Assembly: GCF_000499525.1 (NCBI RefSeq)
Contig: NZ_HG529262.1
Span: 1-43,794 of the forward strand
Length of the DNA: 43,794 bases
Source: Faecalimicrobium dakarense
GTDB taxonomy: Bacteria; Bacillota; Clostridia; Peptostreptococcales; Peptostreptococcaceae
Direction: 5' to 3'
Made by a program: the position numbers and the translations under genes
Shown here: in pieces, positions 9,271 through 18,059 of the stretch
Numbering within the stretch: the first letter of the stretch is position 1
How the letters are laid out: the number at the start of each line of letters is the position of its first letter
The notes under the pieces: generated by a model
The model's input: the letters and a program-made list of their open reading frames with translations, nothing else
Database searches by the model: none
Told to the model about the DNA's origin: nothing

Positions 9271-10161
9271 ATGAGTGGCAAAGTTAAAAAAATTGGTAAA
9301 AACAAAAATAACCTAGACTTTTGGGCATTTGTAGGACCTAGCTTATTTGCGTTTTTAGTTGTAATATTTATTCCGTTAATAGTTGGTATATATTATTCAT
9401 TTACAGACTGGAATGGAATTTCTACAGATATAAATTTTGTAGGACTTGAAAATTATATAAAAGCATTTTCAGATGAAGGATTTAGAAATTCATTTTTCTT
9501 TACAGCTAAATTTACTGTAGCATCAGTAATTACTATAAATGCTATAGGATTTGCTTTAGCTCTTTTGGTAACAAGAGAATCGAAAATCAGTAATTTATTA
9601 AGAACAATATTTTTCATGCCTAACCTAATTGGTGGGTTGATTTTAGGATTTATATGGCAATTTATATTTGTTAATGTATTTAACTCTATAGGTCAAGCTT
9701 TAGGGCAAGAATGGATGATGGGTTGGCTGTCAAATTCAACAACAGGATTTTGGGGAATGGTAATTATAATGGCTTGGCAAATGTCAGGATATGTTATGGT
9801 CATATATGTGGCAGGACTTCAAAATGTTCCACCTGAATTAAATGAAGCAGCTAAAATAGATGGAGCAAATATTTGGCAAAGAATAAGACTTATAACTTTC
9901 CCAATGATAAGACCCGCATTTACAATAAGCTTATTTTTAACATTATCAAATTCGTTTAAATTATTCGATCAAAACTTAGCACTTACAAATGGTGGACCAG
10001 GAAATGCAACTCAAATGCTTGCTCTTAATGTTTATCAAACTGCATTTTCATATAATAAAATGAATTTAGCTCAAGCAAAAGCTGTAATATTCTTTGTATT
10101 AGTTGCAATAATCACACTTGTGCAAGTTTATTTAACTAAGAAAGACGAGGTGGAAGCATAA
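9271..10161 (+). CDS. Carbohydrate ABC transporter permease, MalF type
   Basis: An inner-membrane permease subunit of the CUT1 importer, 296 residues with six predicted membrane helices. The EAA loop that contacts the ATPase reads ELNEAAKIDGANIWQRIRLITFPMIRP, split here as ELNEAAKIDGA followed by the helix. The N-terminal Lys-rich cytoplasmic tail precedes FWAFVGPSLFAFLVV. ATG 9271 is chosen over GTG 9262 because AAGGGGA ends 9 bases upstream of it. The stop overlaps the start of the next permease by one base, indicating translational coupling. No ATPase gene is present, so a shared MsmX/MalK-type ATPase encoded elsewhere is expected. Confidence 0.88.
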   Translation: MSGKVKKIGKNKNNLDFWAFVGPSLFAFLVVIFIPLIVGIYYSFTDWNGISTDINFVGLENYIKAFSDEGFRNSFFFTAKFTVASVITINAIGFALALLVTRESKISNLLRTIFFMPNLIGGLILGFIWQFIFVNVFNSIGQALGQEWMMGWLSNSTTGFWGMVIIMAWQMSGYVMVIYVAGLQNVPPELNEAAKIDGANIWQRIRLITFPMIRPAFTISLFLTLSNSFKLFDQNLALTNGGPGNATQMLALNVYQTAFSYNKMNLAQAKAVIFFVLVAIITLVQVYLTKKDEVEA

Positions 10162-10978
10162 TGAAAAATAAATTTAGTAAAATAGGATTAGATATAGTAG
10201 GCATAATATTAGCTTTAGTATGTTTATCTCCATTTTATATAATAATCGTAAACTCTTTTAAAACGAAAGGAGAACTATTTGAAAGTACGCTAGCACTTCC
10301 ATCAAGTTTGATGCTTGATAACTATACTAAATCTTGGGAACAATTAGATTTTATAAAAGTCTTAGGTAACTCTTTGATTATAACAATAGTAAGTATAGTA
10401 TTTATAATATTATTTGCATCTATGGCAGCATGGATGTTACAAAGAACAAATTCTAAATTAAGTAATATAATACTATTTTTATTTATATCATCAATGCTTG
10501 TAACTTTCCAATCAATAATGTTACCACTTATAAATATAATGGGGAAATTAAAACTTCTTAATGTTCCAGGGATAATATTTATGTATATTGGTTTTGGTTG
10601 TGCATCAGCAATATTTTTATACCATGGATTTGTGAAAGGCATACCAAAGGAACTAGATGAGGCAGCTTTAATAGATGGATGTACTAAGTGGCAAACATTT
10701 AGATATATAATATTCCCATTACTTAAGCCAATATCTATAACTGTTGCAATATTAAATACAGTTTGGATATGGAATGATTTCTTATTACCATCATTAGTTA
10801 TAAATACTCCAGAGACAAGAACAATACCACTTTCAATGTTTTCTTCTTTGGGCAATATACAAAACAATGGGATTTAGCTTTAGCGGGATTAGTTCTTACT
10901 ATAATACCAGTGCTATTATTCTACTTCTTTGCTCAAAAACATATTATAAAAAGTGTTACATCAGGAAGTATAAAATAG
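10161..10978 (+). pseudogene. Carbohydrate ABC transporter permease, MalG type, with frameshift near 10856
   Basis: The second permease of the importer. The open frame from ATG 10161 ends early at a TAG at 10875-10877 after 238 residues. A different frame from about 10859 continues with TKQWDLALAGLVLTIIPVLL and a typical MalG C-terminus up to TAG 10976-10978. Adding one base near 10856 (AAT-TAT-ACA) restores a product of about 272 residues, the normal length. The EAA loop (ELDEAALIDGCTKWQTFRYI) lies before the break. The lost part is the last membrane helix. Either the importer is inactive in this strain or the base was lost in sequencing; the intact reading on both sides favours the latter or a very recent mutation. 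Confidence 0.85.
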
Positions 10979-11219
10979 GCTTATAGTAAAACATTTGGAT
11001 GAAAATATATAAGTTAGATATTTATGAAAAATTTATCTATGAATAGACGTTTTAAATAAATGGATAGAGATGCATTTAGCAAGTATGATATAATTATAAC
11101 TATAAATATTTTTAATTTATATTAAACATATTTAAATATAAAAATTTATACAACTGATATTAAAGTATTAAGTTATATATAAAATAAAATAGAAAGAAGA
11201 ATATAGAGGATAGTTGAGC

Positions 11220-12224
11220 ATGATTAAAATTACTATAAAAGACGTAGCAAAGGAAGCTGGAGTAGCTACATCTACAGTATCGAGAGTGTTATCTGATAAT
11301 CCTAGAATAAGTGATGAAACTAAAGAACGCGTTCATGAGGCAGTAAGGAAACTAAATTATAAGCCAAATCCTATTGCAAGAAGTTTAGCTAATAATAAGA
11401 CTCGAATACTAGGAGTTGTATTACCAAGTGAAGCTGATGATTTACTTACAAATCCATTTTTCATAAATGCTATGAAAGGAATGAGTTTATATGCGCAAAG
11501 TAAAAACTACTATATCACTTATGCATTTAGCAAAAGTGATAAAACAGAAACTGAAAGTATAAAGGAAATAACAGCAGCTAATTTGGTGGAAGGAATTATT
11601 CTTTTAAGGGTAAATGAAGATGATGAAAGTATAAAATACCTAAAAAAAATAAATTTCCCATTTGTAGCGATAGGAAGACCTGAAAGTACTGAAGATGTTT
11701 TATGGGTAGACAATGATAACTTTCAAGCTATGTATAATGTAGTTAATAAACTTATAAAAAAAGGGCATAAAAAGATAGGATTTATAGGAGCTATGAAAAG
11801 CTTAAATATGTCTAGAGATAGACTAAAAGGATATAAAATGGCTCTTGAAGTTAATGGAGTAAATTATGATGAAAATTTGGTTATACATAAGCTTCAATTT
11901 AATGAAAATGAAGGTTATGATGCAGCTAATATATTAGTTAATGAAAGTAAAGTAAGTGCAATAGTAACAACAGATGATTTATTAGCATTTGGAGCAGGAA
12001 ATATGCTTAAAGACAATAGCATAGATGATATAGCATTAGTAGGATTTAACAATAATCAGCTAGCTCAGTATCAAACTCCACCACTATCATCTGTACATAT
12101 AAACGCAGATAAACTAGGATATTATGCAGCAAAATTACTAATAAAAAAATTAGAATCTAATATTAGTACTAATACTCACTATATTGTAAATACAGAGTTT
12201 ATAGAAAGAGAATCATTTAAGTAA
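11220..12224 (+). CDS. LacI/GalR-family transcriptional repressor (MalR-like)
   Basis: A DNA-binding regulator of 334 residues. The N-terminal helix-turn-helix reads TIKDVAKEAGVATSTVSRVL (residues 5-24), followed by the hinge helix NPIARSLANNKT. The rest is a periplasmic-binding-protein-like sugar sensor (ILGVVLPSEADD onward, with VTTDDLLAFGAG and VGFNNNQLAQYQTPPLSSV near the C-terminus). ATG 11220 is preferred over the TTG at 11214 because AGAGGA lies 9 bases upstream of it. It sits between the ABC genes and the phosphorylase genes. CG-centred operators at five sites around the island are its probable targets. The inducer is likely maltose or a maltodextrin, inferred from context. Confidence 0.9.
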   Translation: MIKITIKDVAKEAGVATSTVSRVLSDNPRISDETKERVHEAVRKLNYKPNPIARSLANNKTRILGVVLPSEADDLLTNPFFINAMKGMSLYAQSKNYYITYAFSKSDKTETESIKEITAANLVEGIILLRVNEDDESIKYLKKINFPFVAIGRPESTEDVLWVDNDNFQAMYNVVNKLIKKGHKKIGFIGAMKSLNMSRDRLKGYKMALEVNGVNYDENLVIHKLQFNENEGYDAANILVNESKVSAIVTTDDLLAFGAGNMLKDNSIDDIALVGFNNNQLAQYQTPPLSSVHINADKLGYYAAKLLIKKLESNISTNTHYIVNTEFIERESFK

Positions 12225-12293
12225 AAATGCAAAAGCATTATATAAATAACTTATTTAAATAGGTTATTTATATAAATGTAATTGCATTTTTTA
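12223..12293 (+). terminator. Terminator after the LacI-family gene
   Basis: AAAATGCA near 12225 pairs with TGCATTTT near 12283-12290. Inside is a long imperfect stem (ATAAATAAC with GTTATTTAT). A T6 run follows the outer arm. Confidence 0.7.
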
Positions 12294-12301
12294 CTCGACT
12301 A

Positions 12302-12315
12302 TGCAACCGCTTGTC
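12302..12315 (+). promoter_or_regulatory. LacI-type operator C before pgmB
   Basis: TGCAACCGCTTGTC is CG-centred and matches 10 of 14 positions of operator B (TGCAAACGATTGCT). It lies between the terminator of the repressor gene and the ribosome binding site of pgmB. No clear -10/-35 pair could be assigned beside it. Confidence 0.6.
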
Positions 12316-12337
12316 CAAAAAAGGGGAGGAAGTAAAT

Positions 12338-13004
12338 ATGGTAGAAGCTTTTATATTTGATTTAGATGGAGTTATAACAGATACAGCTCATTTTCATTAT
12401 CTAGCGTGGAAGGAGCTAGGAGATAAATTAGGAATAGATATAGATGAAAAGTTCAATGAAAGCCTAAAGGGAATAAGCAGAATGGAATCTTTAGAAAGAA
12501 TATTAATTCATGGAAAAAAAGAGAATGATTTCGTCAAAGAAGAAAAACTAATAATGGCAGATAATAAGAATAATTATTATGTGTCTTTAATAGAAGATAT
12601 AAGCCCAAAAGACGTGTTGCCTGGAATAAAAGAACTATTAGAAAATATAAAACTTAATAATATAAAAATAGGTCTAGCATCTGCAAGTAAAAATGCCATA
12701 AAGGTACTAAATAATTTGAAACTTATAGATTATTTTGATTTTATAGCTGATGCATCGAAATGTGAAAATAGTAAACCTGCTCCAGAAATATTCTTAATGG
12801 CGGCAAAAGGATTAAGTGTAAATCCTAAAAACTGTATAGGAATTGAAGATGCAAGTGCTGGTATAGAATCAATAAATGAAGCAGGAATGTATTCTGTTGG
12901 AGTGGGAGATTTTGAAATATTAAAAAAAAGCTAGATATATTGTAAAAAGCACCGATGAATTAATATTTGAAAAAATAGTTGAAAAATATAGTAAAGAGCT
13001 ATAG
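12338..13004 (+). pseudogene. pgmB: Beta-phosphoglucomutase with frameshift in an A8 run
   Basis: A HAD-superfamily enzyme converting beta-glucose-1-phosphate to glucose-6-phosphate, the partner of GH65 phosphorylases. Motif FDLDGVITDTAHFHYLAWKELG holds the nucleophile and acid Asp pair. ASASKN and the KPAPEIF/GIEDASAGIES motifs follow in order. The frame from ATG 12338 (GGGGAGGA upstream) stops at TAG 12932-12934 after FEILKKS. With one A fewer in the A8 run at 12922-12929, the product continues as KKARYIVKSTDELIFEK to TAG 13002-13004 and reaches 221 residues, the usual family length. Only the last helix is affected, so the short form might keep some activity. It is either an error, a slippage site or a real mutation. 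Confidence 0.85.
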
Positions 13005-13033
13005 TTTTAGAAATTTATAAAGGGGGGGATTTT

Positions 13034-15313
13034 ATGAGACGTTTATTTGATAATATAGATGAATGGAAAATAATTCAAAATAATATAGAATTCGATGAAA
13101 ATAGATTAGCGGAATCAATAATGAGTCTAGGTAACGGATATATGGGAATGAGAGGTAATTACGAAGAATATTACTCAAAAGATAGCCATAGAGGTTCATA
13201 TATAGCTGGAGTATGGTTCCCTGATAAAACTCGCGTTGGCTGGTGGAAAAATGGATATCCTAACTATTTTGGTAAAGTTCCAAACAGCGTAAATTATATA
13301 GGAATAGATATATTTGTAGATGAAGAAGCTTTAGACTTAGGAAAAGCAAAAGTTAAAGGCTTTTATAGAGAATTAGATATGAAAAACGGAGTGTTAACTC
13401 GTAGATTTATTGCAGATGTTTATGGAAAAGAGATAGAAGTAAATGTGGTAAGGTTTTTAAGTATAGCTAAAAAAGAAATGGCAGTTATAAAATATGATGT
13501 AAAAGCACTAAACTTTGATGGAGAGATAACATTTAGACCGTATTTAGATTCAAATGTTAAAAATGAGGACTCAAATTATGATGAGGATTTCTGGGTTCAT
13601 ATATCATCAGACTCTAAAGAAAATTATGGAAATATAGTAGCTAAAACTAAAGAAAATTCATTTAAAACGGAAGTATTTACTATAGGTGCTGCTATGAATA
13701 TTAGTGCTAATAAGGATAGCAAGTTATTAACATATATGAATAAAGAAGGCTATAGCGAAAATAGGTTAGTATTTGATATAAAAAGAGATGAAACAGTATC
13801 TATTGAAAAATATGTAGCTATAACTACTACAAGGGATTATAAAGAGAAGGAACTTTTAGATGAATGTAATAAAATATTATCTAAAGAGATAGATAAAGGC
13901 TATGAAGCATTAATTAAAGAACATAGTGACAAGTGGAACAAAAGGTGGGAAACTGCTGATATAAAAATAGATGGAGATAAATTAGCTCAGCAGGGTATAA
14001 GGTATAATTTATTTCAATTATTTTCAACATATTATGGAGAAGATGCAAGACTGAATATAGGGCCAAAAGGATTTACAGGAGAAAAGTATGGAGGAGCTAC
14101 TTATTGGGATACAGAGGCATATTGTTTGCCAGTATATTTAGGAGTTGCAGATAAATCAGTATCAAGAAATCTTTTAGAGTATAGATATAATCAATTAGAA
14201 CCAGCTAAGATTCAAGCAAGGAAATTGGGATTAGAGGGTGCTTTATATCCAATGGTTACATTCAACGGTGAAGAATGTCATAATGAGTGGGAAATAACTT
14301 TTGAAGAAATTCACCGTAATGGAAGTATGATATATGCAATATATAATTACACAAATTATACTGGTGATTATGAATATATAAAAGAAAAAGGTATAGACGT
14401 AATAGTTGAAGTTGCAAGATTCTGGGCAAGTAGAGTTCATTTATCATCTAGAAAGGGATTATATATGATTCATGGAGTTACAGGTCCAAATGAGTATGAT
14501 AATAATGTAAACAATAACTGGTACACTAACTATATTGCAAAATGGTGTTTAGAATATGCAGTTAAAAATGTAAAGAAATTAGAGATAGAATGTATGGAAT
14601 CTGTAAAAAGAAATGATGTTACAGATAAAGAAGTTGAAAAGTGGATAAACATAGCTAATAAAATGTATCTTCCTTATGATGAAGAATTAAATATAATTGT
14701 TCAACATGATGATTTTTTAGATAAAGAGTTTATAAAAGTATCAAATTTACCAAAAGAAAATCTACCTTTAAATCAAAATTGGTCATGGGATAAAGTTTTA
14801 AGATCTTGTTTTATAAAACAAGCAGATGTACTACAAGGAATGTATTATTTTTCAGATGAGTTTAGTTTAGAGGAAAAGAAAAGGAACTTTGATTTCTATG
14901 AGCAATATACAGTACATGAGTCATCATTATCTTCATGTATATATTCTATAATAGCATCTGAAATAGATAATTTAGATAAAGCTTATGAATTATACTCAAG
15001 AACTGCAAGGTTAGATTTAGATAATTACAATAACGATAGTGAAGATGGACTTCATATAACTTCTATGTCAGGGGCTTGGTTATCTATAGTACAAGGATTT
15101 GCAGGAATGAGAACATCTAAAGAAACTTTAAGCTTCAACCCTAAGCTTCCAGATAAGTGGAAAGGATACTCTTTTAACATTAATTATAGAGATAATAAGC
15201 TGAAGGTTTCTGTAAAGAAAGACTTAGTAAGTATAGAAAATTTAGTTGGTGACCCTATAGAGATAGTATTATATGGAAATAAATATACAATTAATGATAA
15301 ATTAGAGGTTTAA
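13034..15313 (+). CDS. malP: GH65 family phosphorylase, probably maltose phosphorylase
   Basis: An inverting disaccharide phosphorylase of 759 residues: maltose plus phosphate gives glucose plus beta-glucose-1-phosphate in the cytoplasm. The N-terminal beta-sandwich domain (LGNGYMGMRGNYEE) is followed by the (alpha/alpha)6 barrel. The catalytic Glu is E487 in GVTGPNEYDNN, the same position reported for Lactobacillus brevis maltose phosphorylase. Further signatures are GGATYWDTEAYCLPVYL and HESSLSSCIYSI, and the C-terminal jelly roll begins after SMSGAWLSIVQGF. AAAGGGGGGG precedes the ATG. It follows pgmB by 29 bases. Kojibiose, nigerose or trehalose phosphorylase cannot be fully excluded from sequence, but the length, motif position and maltose context favour maltose. 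Confidence 0.9.
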   Translation: MRRLFDNIDEWKIIQNNIEFDENRLAESIMSLGNGYMGMRGNYEEYYSKDSHRGSYIAGVWFPDKTRVGWWKNGYPNYFGKVPNSVNYIGIDIFVDEEALDLGKAKVKGFYRELDMKNGVLTRRFIADVYGKEIEVNVVRFLSIAKKEMAVIKYDVKALNFDGEITFRPYLDSNVKNEDSNYDEDFWVHISSDSKENYGNIVAKTKENSFKTEVFTIGAAMNISANKDSKLLTYMNKEGYSENRLVFDIKRDETVSIEKYVAITTTRDYKEKELLDECNKILSKEIDKGYEALIKEHSDKWNKRWETADIKIDGDKLAQQGIRYNLFQLFSTYYGEDARLNIGPKGFTGEKYGGATYWDTEAYCLPVYLGVADKSVSRNLLEYRYNQLEPAKIQARKLGLEGALYPMVTFNGEECHNEWEITFEEIHRNGSMIYAIYNYTNYTGDYEYIKEKGIDVIVEVARFWASRVHLSSRKGLYMIHGVTGPNEYDNNVNNNWYTNYIAKWCLEYAVKNVKKLEIECMESVKRNDVTDKEVEKWINIANKMYLPYDEELNIIVQHDDFLDKEFIKVSNLPKENLPLNQNWSWDKVLRSCFIKQADVLQGMYYFSDEFSLEEKKRNFDFYEQYTVHESSLSSCIYSIIASEIDNLDKAYELYSRTARLDLDNYNNDSEDGLHITSMSGAWLSIVQGFAGMRTSKETLSFNPKLPDKWKGYSFNINYRDNKLKVSVKKDLVSIENLVGDPIEIVLYGNKYTINDKLEV

Positions 15314-15328
15314 AAATAAAGTTACTAT

Positions 15329-15359
15329 AAAAACTGATTGGTGTATCCAATCGGTTTTT
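15329..15359 (+). terminator. Terminator after the GH65 phosphorylase gene
   Basis: AAAAACTGATTGG pairs with CCAATCGGTTTTT around a short loop and ends in T5. Confidence 0.85.
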
Positions 15360-15381
15360 CATTTATTACAACTAATAGAAA

Positions 15382-15395
15382 AACAATCGTTTGCA
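15382..15395 (+). promoter_or_regulatory. LacI-type operator D, upstream of the PTS promoter
   Basis: Read on the minus strand this is TGCAAACGATTGTT, 13 of 14 identical to operator B at 7833-7846. It lies about 60 bases upstream of the -35 box of the PTS gene. Confidence 0.75.
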
Positions 15396-15454
15396 TAAGT
15401 TTGTATTAAAATCATATAAAAATAATTAAAAATTAAAATTAAAGTTGAAAAAAC

Positions 15455-15483
15455 TTGAAAATGTTTTCACTGGATGCTATAAT
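15455..15483 (+). promoter_or_regulatory. PTS promoter with overlapping cre-like site
   Basis: TTGAAA (15455-15460), a 17-base spacer and TATAAT (15478-15483) form a sigma-A promoter. TGAAAATGTTTTCA at 15456-15469 overlaps it and matches the CcpA cre consensus TGWAANCGNTNWCA except for T instead of C in the centre. This predicts catabolite repression of the PTS operon. Confidence 0.72.
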
Positions 15484-15538
15484 TAATATATAAAAGAATA
15501 AAAATTAAGAAAATTTCTTATATTTTTTTGAATTTTAT

Positions 15539-15552
15539 GCGATACGATTGCA
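15539..15552 (+). promoter_or_regulatory. LacI-type operator E, in the PTS leader
   Basis: GCGATACGATTGCA has one perfect half-site (CGATTGCA) and one degenerate half. Its centre is 157 bp from that of operator D, close to 15 helical turns, with the promoter between them. Confidence 0.6.
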
Positions 15553-15587
15553 TAAATTTATAATAAAAAGAAAGGGTGAGGGGAAAT

Positions 15588-17237
15588 ATGAGTAAAACAA
15601 AATTAGGATCATTTGATTTTTGGCAAAAATTTGGTAAAGCATTATTAGTAGTTATAGCTGTTATGCCAGCTGCAGGACTTATGGTTTCAATCGGAAAACT
15701 TATAGGAATGTCATCGGATATACAATTTATAACTACAATTGCTAGAGTAGTTGAAGACATAGGTTGGGGTATAATCGGAAACTTACATATTTTATTTGCA
15801 GTAGCAATAGGTGGATCTTGGGCAAAAGAGCGTTCAGGGGGAGCCTTTGCAGCCCTTATAGCATTTATATTAATAAATCGTATAACAGGATCAATATTTG
15901 GGGTAACTTCAGATATGTTAGCAGATCCTTTAGCAACAGTAACTTCATTAACAGGAGCAGAACTTTTAGTTAAAGATTACTTTACATCAATACTAGGAGC
16001 TCCAGCACTTAACATGGGTGTATTTGTAGGTATAATTTCTGGGTTTATGGGAGCGGTATTATATAATAAATTCTATAACTTTAGTAAATTGCCTCAAGCA
16101 TTAGCATTCTTTAATGGAAAACGTTTTGTACCTTTTGTAGTTATAATTGGCTCAGCAATAGCGTCAATAATATTATCAATAATATGGCCATTTGTTCAAG
16201 GTGCTTTAAATGCTTTTGGTATGTGGATAGCTTCATCTAAAGATACAGCGCCAGTACTTGCTCCGTTTGTATATGGAACACTTGAAAGATTATTATTACC
16301 ATTTGGACTTCACCATATGATAACAGTTCCAATGAATTATACAGAGTTAGGTGGAGTATATGAAATAATAACAGGTTCAGCAGCAGGAACTATGGTTGCA
16401 GGCCAAGATCCATTATGGCTTGCTTGGATAACTGATTTAATAAATTTAAAAGATGCAGGAAATATAGCCGGATATAATAGCTTATTAACAACTATTACGC
16501 CAGCTCGTTTTAAAGCAGGTCAAGTAATATTATCAACAGCATCACTTGCAGGTATATCTATTGCTATGTATAAGAATGTTGATAGTGATAAATTGAAAAA
16601 ATATAAACCAATATTTTTATCAGCACTTCTTGCATGTTTCTTAACAGGTGTTACAGAGCCAATAGAATTTATGTTTATGTTTATATCACCAGTATTATAT
16701 GTAGTATATGCAATACTTACAGGTCTTGCATTTGCTTTAGCAGATTTAATAAACTTAAGAGTACATTCATTTGGTTTTATAGAATTTTTAACTCGTACTC
16801 CAATGCTAATTAAAGCAGGATTAACTATGGATTTAGTGAACTTTGTATTATCTTGTGTAGCATTCTTTGCACTAAACTTTGTTACATTTAATTTCTTAAT
16901 AAAGAAATTTGATATAGCAACACCAGGTCGTAAGGGTAATTATATAGAAGATGGAGAAGAACAATCATCTTCTAAAACTACAAACAATGGTGAAAAAGAT
17001 ATGTTATCAGAAAAAATAATAAATCTACTTGGAGGATCAGACAATATTGAAGATGTAGATGCTTGTATGACTCGTTTAAGGGTTACGGTTAAAGATACTT
17101 CTATAGTTGGTAATGAAAAGCAGTGGAAAGAAAATGGAGCATTAGGTCTTATAATTAAAGATAGAGGAGTTCAAGCGGTATATGGACCAAAAGCGGATGT
17201 ATTAAAATCAAATATCCAAGATATATTGGGGGTATAA
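15588..17237 (+). CDS. PTS EIIBC component, maltose/alpha-glucoside type
   Basis: The membrane permease and phosphotransfer protein of the sugar phosphotransferase system, Glc family, 549 residues. The N-terminal EIIC domain has about 10 hydrophobic segments with family motifs FFNGKRFVPF, the LPFGLHHM loop and GVTEPIEFMFMF. The C-terminal EIIB domain (about residues 465-549) holds the phospho-accepting Cys in VDACMTRLRVTVKD. No EIIA domain is fused or encoded nearby, so EIIA must be borrowed. ATG 15588 is preferred over GTG 15576 because AGGGG lies just before it. It starts a PTS-mapP-alpha-glucosidase operon with a promoter carrying LacI-type operators and a cre-like site. The likely product is maltose-6'-phosphate. 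Confidence 0.9.
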   Translation: MSKTKLGSFDFWQKFGKALLVVIAVMPAAGLMVSIGKLIGMSSDIQFITTIARVVEDIGWGIIGNLHILFAVAIGGSWAKERSGGAFAALIAFILINRITGSIFGVTSDMLADPLATVTSLTGAELLVKDYFTSILGAPALNMGVFVGIISGFMGAVLYNKFYNFSKLPQALAFFNGKRFVPFVVIIGSAIASIILSIIWPFVQGALNAFGMWIASSKDTAPVLAPFVYGTLERLLLPFGLHHMITVPMNYTELGGVYEIITGSAAGTMVAGQDPLWLAWITDLINLKDAGNIAGYNSLLTTITPARFKAGQVILSTASLAGISIAMYKNVDSDKLKKYKPIFLSALLACFLTGVTEPIEFMFMFISPVLYVVYAILTGLAFALADLINLRVHSFGFIEFLTRTPMLIKAGLTMDLVNFVLSCVAFFALNFVTFNFLIKKFDIATPGRKGNYIEDGEEQSSSKTTNNGEKDMLSEKIINLLGGSDNIEDVDACMTRLRVTVKDTSIVGNEKQWKENGALGLIIKDRGVQAVYGPKADVLKSNIQDILGV

Positions 17238-17239
17238 AA

Positions 17240-18028
17240 TTGAAGATTTTAACTTTAAATTGCCATTCATGGCAAGAAGATAAACAATTAGAAAAAATAA
17301 AATATATAGCAAAAAATATAAATAAAAATAACTATGATGTTATAGCACTTCAAGAAGTAAGTCAGAAGATAACTTCAAAAGTAGTTTATGAAAATATAAA
17401 GGAAGATAACTTTGCCTTAGTATTACAGAAAGAACTTGAGAAGCTTGGAAATTTCAATTACAACTTTTTCTGGGATATGTGTCATATAGGATATGATATA
17501 TATGAGGAGGGGCTTTGTCTTATGACGAAGCTTCCAATTCATAAAAAGGAAAGTTTTTTTATAACAAATAGTAATGACTATAACTTTTGGAAAACTAGAA
17601 AAATAGTTAAATTAAAAGTAAGCTATGAAGGCGAAGAAATAAGTTTTTATTCATGTCATTTGGGATGGTGGCATGATGAAGAAGAACCATTTATAAATCA
17701 GGCAGATAAATTACTTGAAAATATAAAAGAAGAAAATAGAACTTTTATTATGGGAGATTTTAATAATAATGCGAATATAAAAAATGAAGGATATGATTAT
17801 CTATGCAAAAATCTTGTAGATACATATTCTTTAGCAATTAATAAAGATGATGGTGTAACTGTTGAAGGTAATATAGCAGGATGGGATTATAATAATGAAA
17901 AATTGAGGCTAGATTTAATACTTAGCAATAAAAAAGTAGAAGTATTAAGTTCTAATGTAATATTTAATAATATAAATAAAGACATAGTTTCAGACCATTA
18001 TGGAGTAGAGGTTGAAGTAAAAATATAA
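17240..18028 (+). CDS. mapP: EEP-family phosphatase, probable maltose-6'-phosphate phosphatase (MapP)
   Basis: An endonuclease/exonuclease/phosphatase-fold enzyme of 262 residues. Metal and catalytic motifs in order: LTLNCHSW, VIALQEVSQ (metal Glu), SFYSCHLGWWHDE (His), FIMGDFNNNA (Asp/Asn pair), RLDLILSN and VSDHYGVEV (catalytic Asp-His). In Enterococcus faecalis an enzyme of this family, MapP, dephosphorylates maltose-6'-phosphate imported by a PTS so that maltose phosphorylase can use it. The gene here sits directly after an EIIBC gene, with GH65 and beta-PGM nearby and no 6-phospho-alpha-glucosidase, which fits that role. The start is TTG 17240 with TTGGGGG 7 bases before it; it follows the PTS stop by 2 bases. 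Assignment rests on motif plus context. Confidence 0.78.
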   Translation: MKILTLNCHSWQEDKQLEKIKYIAKNINKNNYDVIALQEVSQKITSKVVYENIKEDNFALVLQKELEKLGNFNYNFFWDMCHIGYDIYEEGLCLMTKLPIHKKESFFITNSNDYNFWKTRKIVKLKVSYEGEEISFYSCHLGWWHDEEEPFINQADKLLENIKEENRTFIMGDFNNNANIKNEGYDYLCKNLVDTYSLAINKDDGVTVEGNIAGWDYNNEKLRLDLILSNKKVEVLSSNVIFNNINKDIVSDHYGVEVEVKI

Positions 18029-18059
18029 TAAGTTTATAGGTATACTGTGGAGGAAAATA

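Noticed and set aside
14243-14447. Minus-strand open frames inside the GH65 gene
   Set aside because: Low-complexity Tyr/Ile-rich translations of the opposite strand of a conserved enzyme; no RBS.
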